From contig CP136068.1 of the NCBI GenBank assembly GCA_032622095.1, forward strand, positions 7,045,314-7,109,313: 64,000 bases of DNA, written 5' to 3'. Each line of letters starts with the position of its first letter. The stretch's first letter is position 1. The translations under genes and the position numbers were made by a program. The notes under the pieces were generated by a model. The model had not been told where the DNA came from. It worked only from the letters and a program-made list of their open reading frames with translations, and did no database searches. Shown one piece after another: positions 61,044 through 64,000 of the stretch. The DNA is from Siphonodentalium dalli. Lineage: Eukaryota; Mollusca; Scaphopoda; Gadilida; Siphonodentaliidae.

Positions 61044-61229
61044 CGGCTGGTTTAATGTTATGTTGAGGAGTCTCGTCGTATCTAGTCCTAAATCTTGTGG
61101 ACCCTGCGCGGACCATATGGTCTGGAAATGACCGTCGCATTTCTTCGCACCGATCTTTGCCACAGCTCCGGGGTGATTTGTCTCATACACCGCAACCCAG
61201 TGCAAATATATAGCTGTCGCCACCTTCAC
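61044..61229 (-). CDS. FBXL4-like-domain gene 2, exon B
   Basis: Minus strand, 186 nt (62 codons, phase 0/0) between TGTTCCAG and GTAATG. Reads VKVATAIYLHWVAVYETNHP then GAVAKIGAKK, FQTIWS and DTTRLLNITLNQP. The VYETNHPGAVAKI block is close to the FBXL4 module consensus (E-T-Y-H-P-G-A-V-x-[RK]-I), making this the better preserved paralogue. Donor, acceptor phase and length match gene 1 exon B. Confidence 0.9.
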
Positions 61230-62068
61230 CTGGAACATCATATACGCTCATTCATGAGTTTACGATTTCATGGGTTGGATGAGGGTAGGAAAAATAGGAA
61301 AACGACTGTACAGGTAATATACAGGCTGTGTTAAATGTACATGCAGATTGTTTCTGGAAAAGTTGTGGACGCTGACTACGGTTATCGGCGCTTAACATGT
61401 ATAGCTAAAAGAACGACAAGCTATGGTTTTACAATATGCCGTGGGTTAGCAAACAGCTTATGAATAAATTATTAGTTAGTGTATAATTATACGTGTACAA
61501 CTGTTTATCATAATATACCGACTCATTATAGTCATGCATCAAAGTTGATAGTACAGATATGCTACCCTTGCGCTCGCTCGACACGGAGATGCACCGACTG
61601 GTGTCGATGTATTGATGTGTATCGTTATTGTTTCTTCCAAATGTGCATACAGGTATGATAAATTATACATTAACACTTCAATCGTAACAAAAATCGACCA
61701 AACTTTGTGTCAATATCTAATGACAAATACTGTCTCAACAGCGGCACCTCTGTGTGGCGGCGACCCCAGTCCGTGCTTGTGCGGGATTCCACGACACCCC
61801 CGGACTGTAACTGCCAATAAAATCGCCCTAGACACCATAACCTATAACAATGTGAAATCGTTTACACCGGCATCTTGATAACAGGTGTGTTGCATTATAT
61901 TGCAGCGGGAGAGGGGTAACACAAACTTGCGTACCAATCCGACATATATGTTTCAAGCCTAGTATCGAACTGGGTGTTATCCTGTAAAGGTTCCCGGTGA
62001 TATTCAAGATATATACGTCGTTCAAATCGAGATCGACAAATCGCCGAAGCCGTTGCCGCGTGACTTAC
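61230..62068 (-). other. intron A-B of gene 2
   Basis: 839 bp, GTAAGT to TTCCAG on the minus strand. A GC-richer patch at 61740-61805 contains GCGGCACCTCTGTGTGGCGG but no exon is supported. Confidence 0.6.
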
Positions 62069-62174
62069 TTTTAAGTACTGGTTGGCATCGAAAACTTTCG
62101 GGCACCACGTCCCTGACATATCTCCAGGTTCCGGGTAAATGACATTTGGCCCAATAACCTGATTGGCAGAATAC
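62069..62174 (-). CDS. FBXL4-like-domain gene 2, exon A
   Basis: Minus strand, 106 nt between TTCCATTTCAG and GTAAGT: one base, then YSANQVIGPNVIYPEPGDMS and GTWCPKVFDANQYLK. Aligns residue for residue with gene 1 exon A (YSA.QVIGP, YP..GD, TWC.KV.DANQ). The conserved Trp-Cys and the DANQ(F/Y) end are specific to this gene pair. Upstream exon(s), probably encoding a signal peptide, are not found between here and the window end. Confidence 0.85.
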
Positions 62175-64000
62175 CTGAAATGGAAACCATCTTATAACGT
62201 GGGTGAGCAATATAACAATATACGGAAGAGGTAAAAAACAGGGGGTGGTGCCCCCTTCCAACTACTGTTGTCGCAATTTTCAACAGTTGGACATTTTATG
62301 CCGACCCAACATTAGTTGGATATTTTACAACACATATAGGTTCAAACTGTTCTCATTGTTTGTGATTTTCCATCAAGTAATTAGTGCGGAATATATTATT
62401 TTTAGAGCATCCTATATCTCAACTTTAACACAATGAGTACAAGTGATATTTCGCGAACATGGGATTCTGTTCCTGTTCAAAGGTTGGATGCAGTTAAAAA
62501 TTTCAAAGTGGAAACCCCAACAGACACCCTATAGCCACGTCCCTGTGTATACGACATAGTTTACGATGAGAGTTGACACGATATTGAACATCATAGGCAT
62601 TCGTCACCAGTTGGCCTTGGAAATTCAGCATCTATGTTGATTGTGTTTTATTGTAGAACAAAGGCCAGGCAAGTTATAATACCACCAACACACGGACGTG
62701 TAAGGATACCATTTGAAATAGAGAATGATTAATTAATATCTAAACTGTTAGAAAAATGCATATCTATAATTCAACACCACCACCACACGCTATAAACTTA
62801 CCACAGCTCAATGTATTCCACTACCATGATCACTGGCGAGAGATAACTCTATTACACCATCATCACCTGAAATGTCTATCAACATACGCCCCGAAGGGAG
62901 GAGGAATTTCCAAGCGAATCCTCAGGCCGGTAGTCGAACACGCTAACAACTCGCAGAACCCGTAATAACTGCGCGATGACTTGGATACAACGTTTTCCTA
63001 TAATCACACAATTATCGATGAAATTTGATAACATGATGCATCGAACTGTGTACCGAATATCACGACACTATCGATACCAGTGAGTCGTATCCAGTTTTAT
63101 ATAAGCATTATAACCAATATTGGACTCCGTACATTGCGTAATAACTCGGCTATAACTTGGCGAATGACGATATTGTTCTCATATCGGCTATGGAAATTGA
63201 TGAACATGATGCATCGTGCAATTGTAATAGTTCATTACTTCTGTTTATACTTCCCATGGTGTAACCAAGGAAGTATTTTTATTGTTTTTCTATTGGGGCA
63301 GGTTTCTGTTTAAATGGAAATACACATGTGCTCAGAAACTATTTGGAGGAGGACCGCGATATATCTAGGAAATGTAGGCATCTAAGAGCCACTCAAAATG
63401 AATATATAGCGTTTTCGGCCCAACATTTCATGGCAGAGTGAATTTAAAATATATATACTTTTGTTATTAGTATTATACTTAACAATTTTTCAACTCCTTA
63501 ATCTCTGAAAGTATGAGGAGTAGCAAACTGAAAGTTGGTATGCAAATGGGGCAAATGGGTGTTATGCCTTAGTCGTATAACGGATATTGTCCGCGTTTTC
63601 TTCGCGGAGTTATCCCCCATTTATCTGAAGAAAAAAAAACAATTTACTATCTCGGAAATTATGAGGAGCAGGGCATCCACATTAGGCCATATGCACACGT
63701 CGATATACCCTACTGACCACGGGTATCAACATTTGTGTCCGCGCTTTCCCCATGGAGTTAAAAAAATGGCAAAAATGTCATATCTGATTAATAATAACCT
63801 ACATGTATACACACTTAGAAATAACAAGCCGTATAGGTACTAAGGTAGTGCCAATATGTCTGTTAACTAATTAATTTTCTAAGTCCAGCATGTACTATCT
63901 CAGAAAAAGTGAAAACAATCATGCACGTTTGACCCAAAATTCGAGCAGGGGAGCACGAATTGGAACACAACAATGATCTTGAGGCAACACAAATAGGGGT
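62175..64000. other. repeat-rich flank, no gene recognised
   Basis: 62838-62900 matches 19245-19310 (GAGAGATAACTCTATTACAC, ACGCCCCGAAGGG). 62965-63050 and 63135-63215 are degenerate tandem units (CGTAATAACT.. / GAACATGATGCATCG). 63580-63770 holds GGATATTGTCCGCGTTTTCT and GTGTCCGCGCTTTCCCCATG blocks related to 20185-20330. Frames here follow the repeat. Confidence 0.55.

Overview
The window is animal nuclear DNA. Genes are split by introns with GT/AG borders. Most of the sequence is AT-rich non-coding DNA packed with tandem repeats, small inverted-repeat elements and decayed transposons. There is no operon structure, no rRNA and no tRNA that I can support. The coding fragments (an EGF-like exon, secreted-type beta-sandwich exons related to the N-terminal region of FBXL4, an APE-type non-LTR retrotransposon) fit a marine invertebrate such as a mollusc, brachiopod, annelid or invertebrate deuterostome. 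The species cannot be fixed from the sequence alone.

Layout. 1-8 kb: mostly empty, with one degenerate EGF-like exon (2255-2359) whose 3' end and splice donor have been amplified into a 13-copy, 40-bp minisatellite. 8-23 kb: dispersed and tandem repeats (hairpin MITEs, a 1.7-kb degenerate array, GCTTAAGC-rich elements, a TTAGGG-like patch). 23.8-25.0 kb: an internally deleted LINE. 25.3-29.8 kb (+ strand): the last three exons of an FBXL4-like-domain gene; its introns hold a 4 x 102-bp tandem repeat and a decayed repeat-associated ORF on the opposite strand. 30-35 kb: small repeats and one 518-bp MITE with an apparent 5-bp target-site duplication. 35.48-49.35 kb: a 13.87-kb inverted repeat with arms of about 6.7 kb and a 391-bp unique centre. 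50-57 kb: hairpins, two MITE-like elements and two weak coding candidates. 57.2-62.2 kb (- strand): a second FBXL4-like-domain gene with the same three-exon plan; its intron holds a 1557-bp TTAA-flanked element and a 150-bp hairpin. 62-64 kb: degenerate repeats.

Main result. The large inverted repeat is bounded by perfectly complementary termini (TGATGATAAGGC ... GCCTTATCATCA) and sits between two copies of ATCGCT, i.e. an apparent 6-bp target-site duplication. This makes it look like one inserted mobile element with giant terminal inverted repeats, not merely a duplicated locus or an assembly fold. I see no transposase, integrase or polymerase in it and cannot place it in a known superfamily. 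It lies between two tail-to-tail paralogous genes whose exon phases match exactly.
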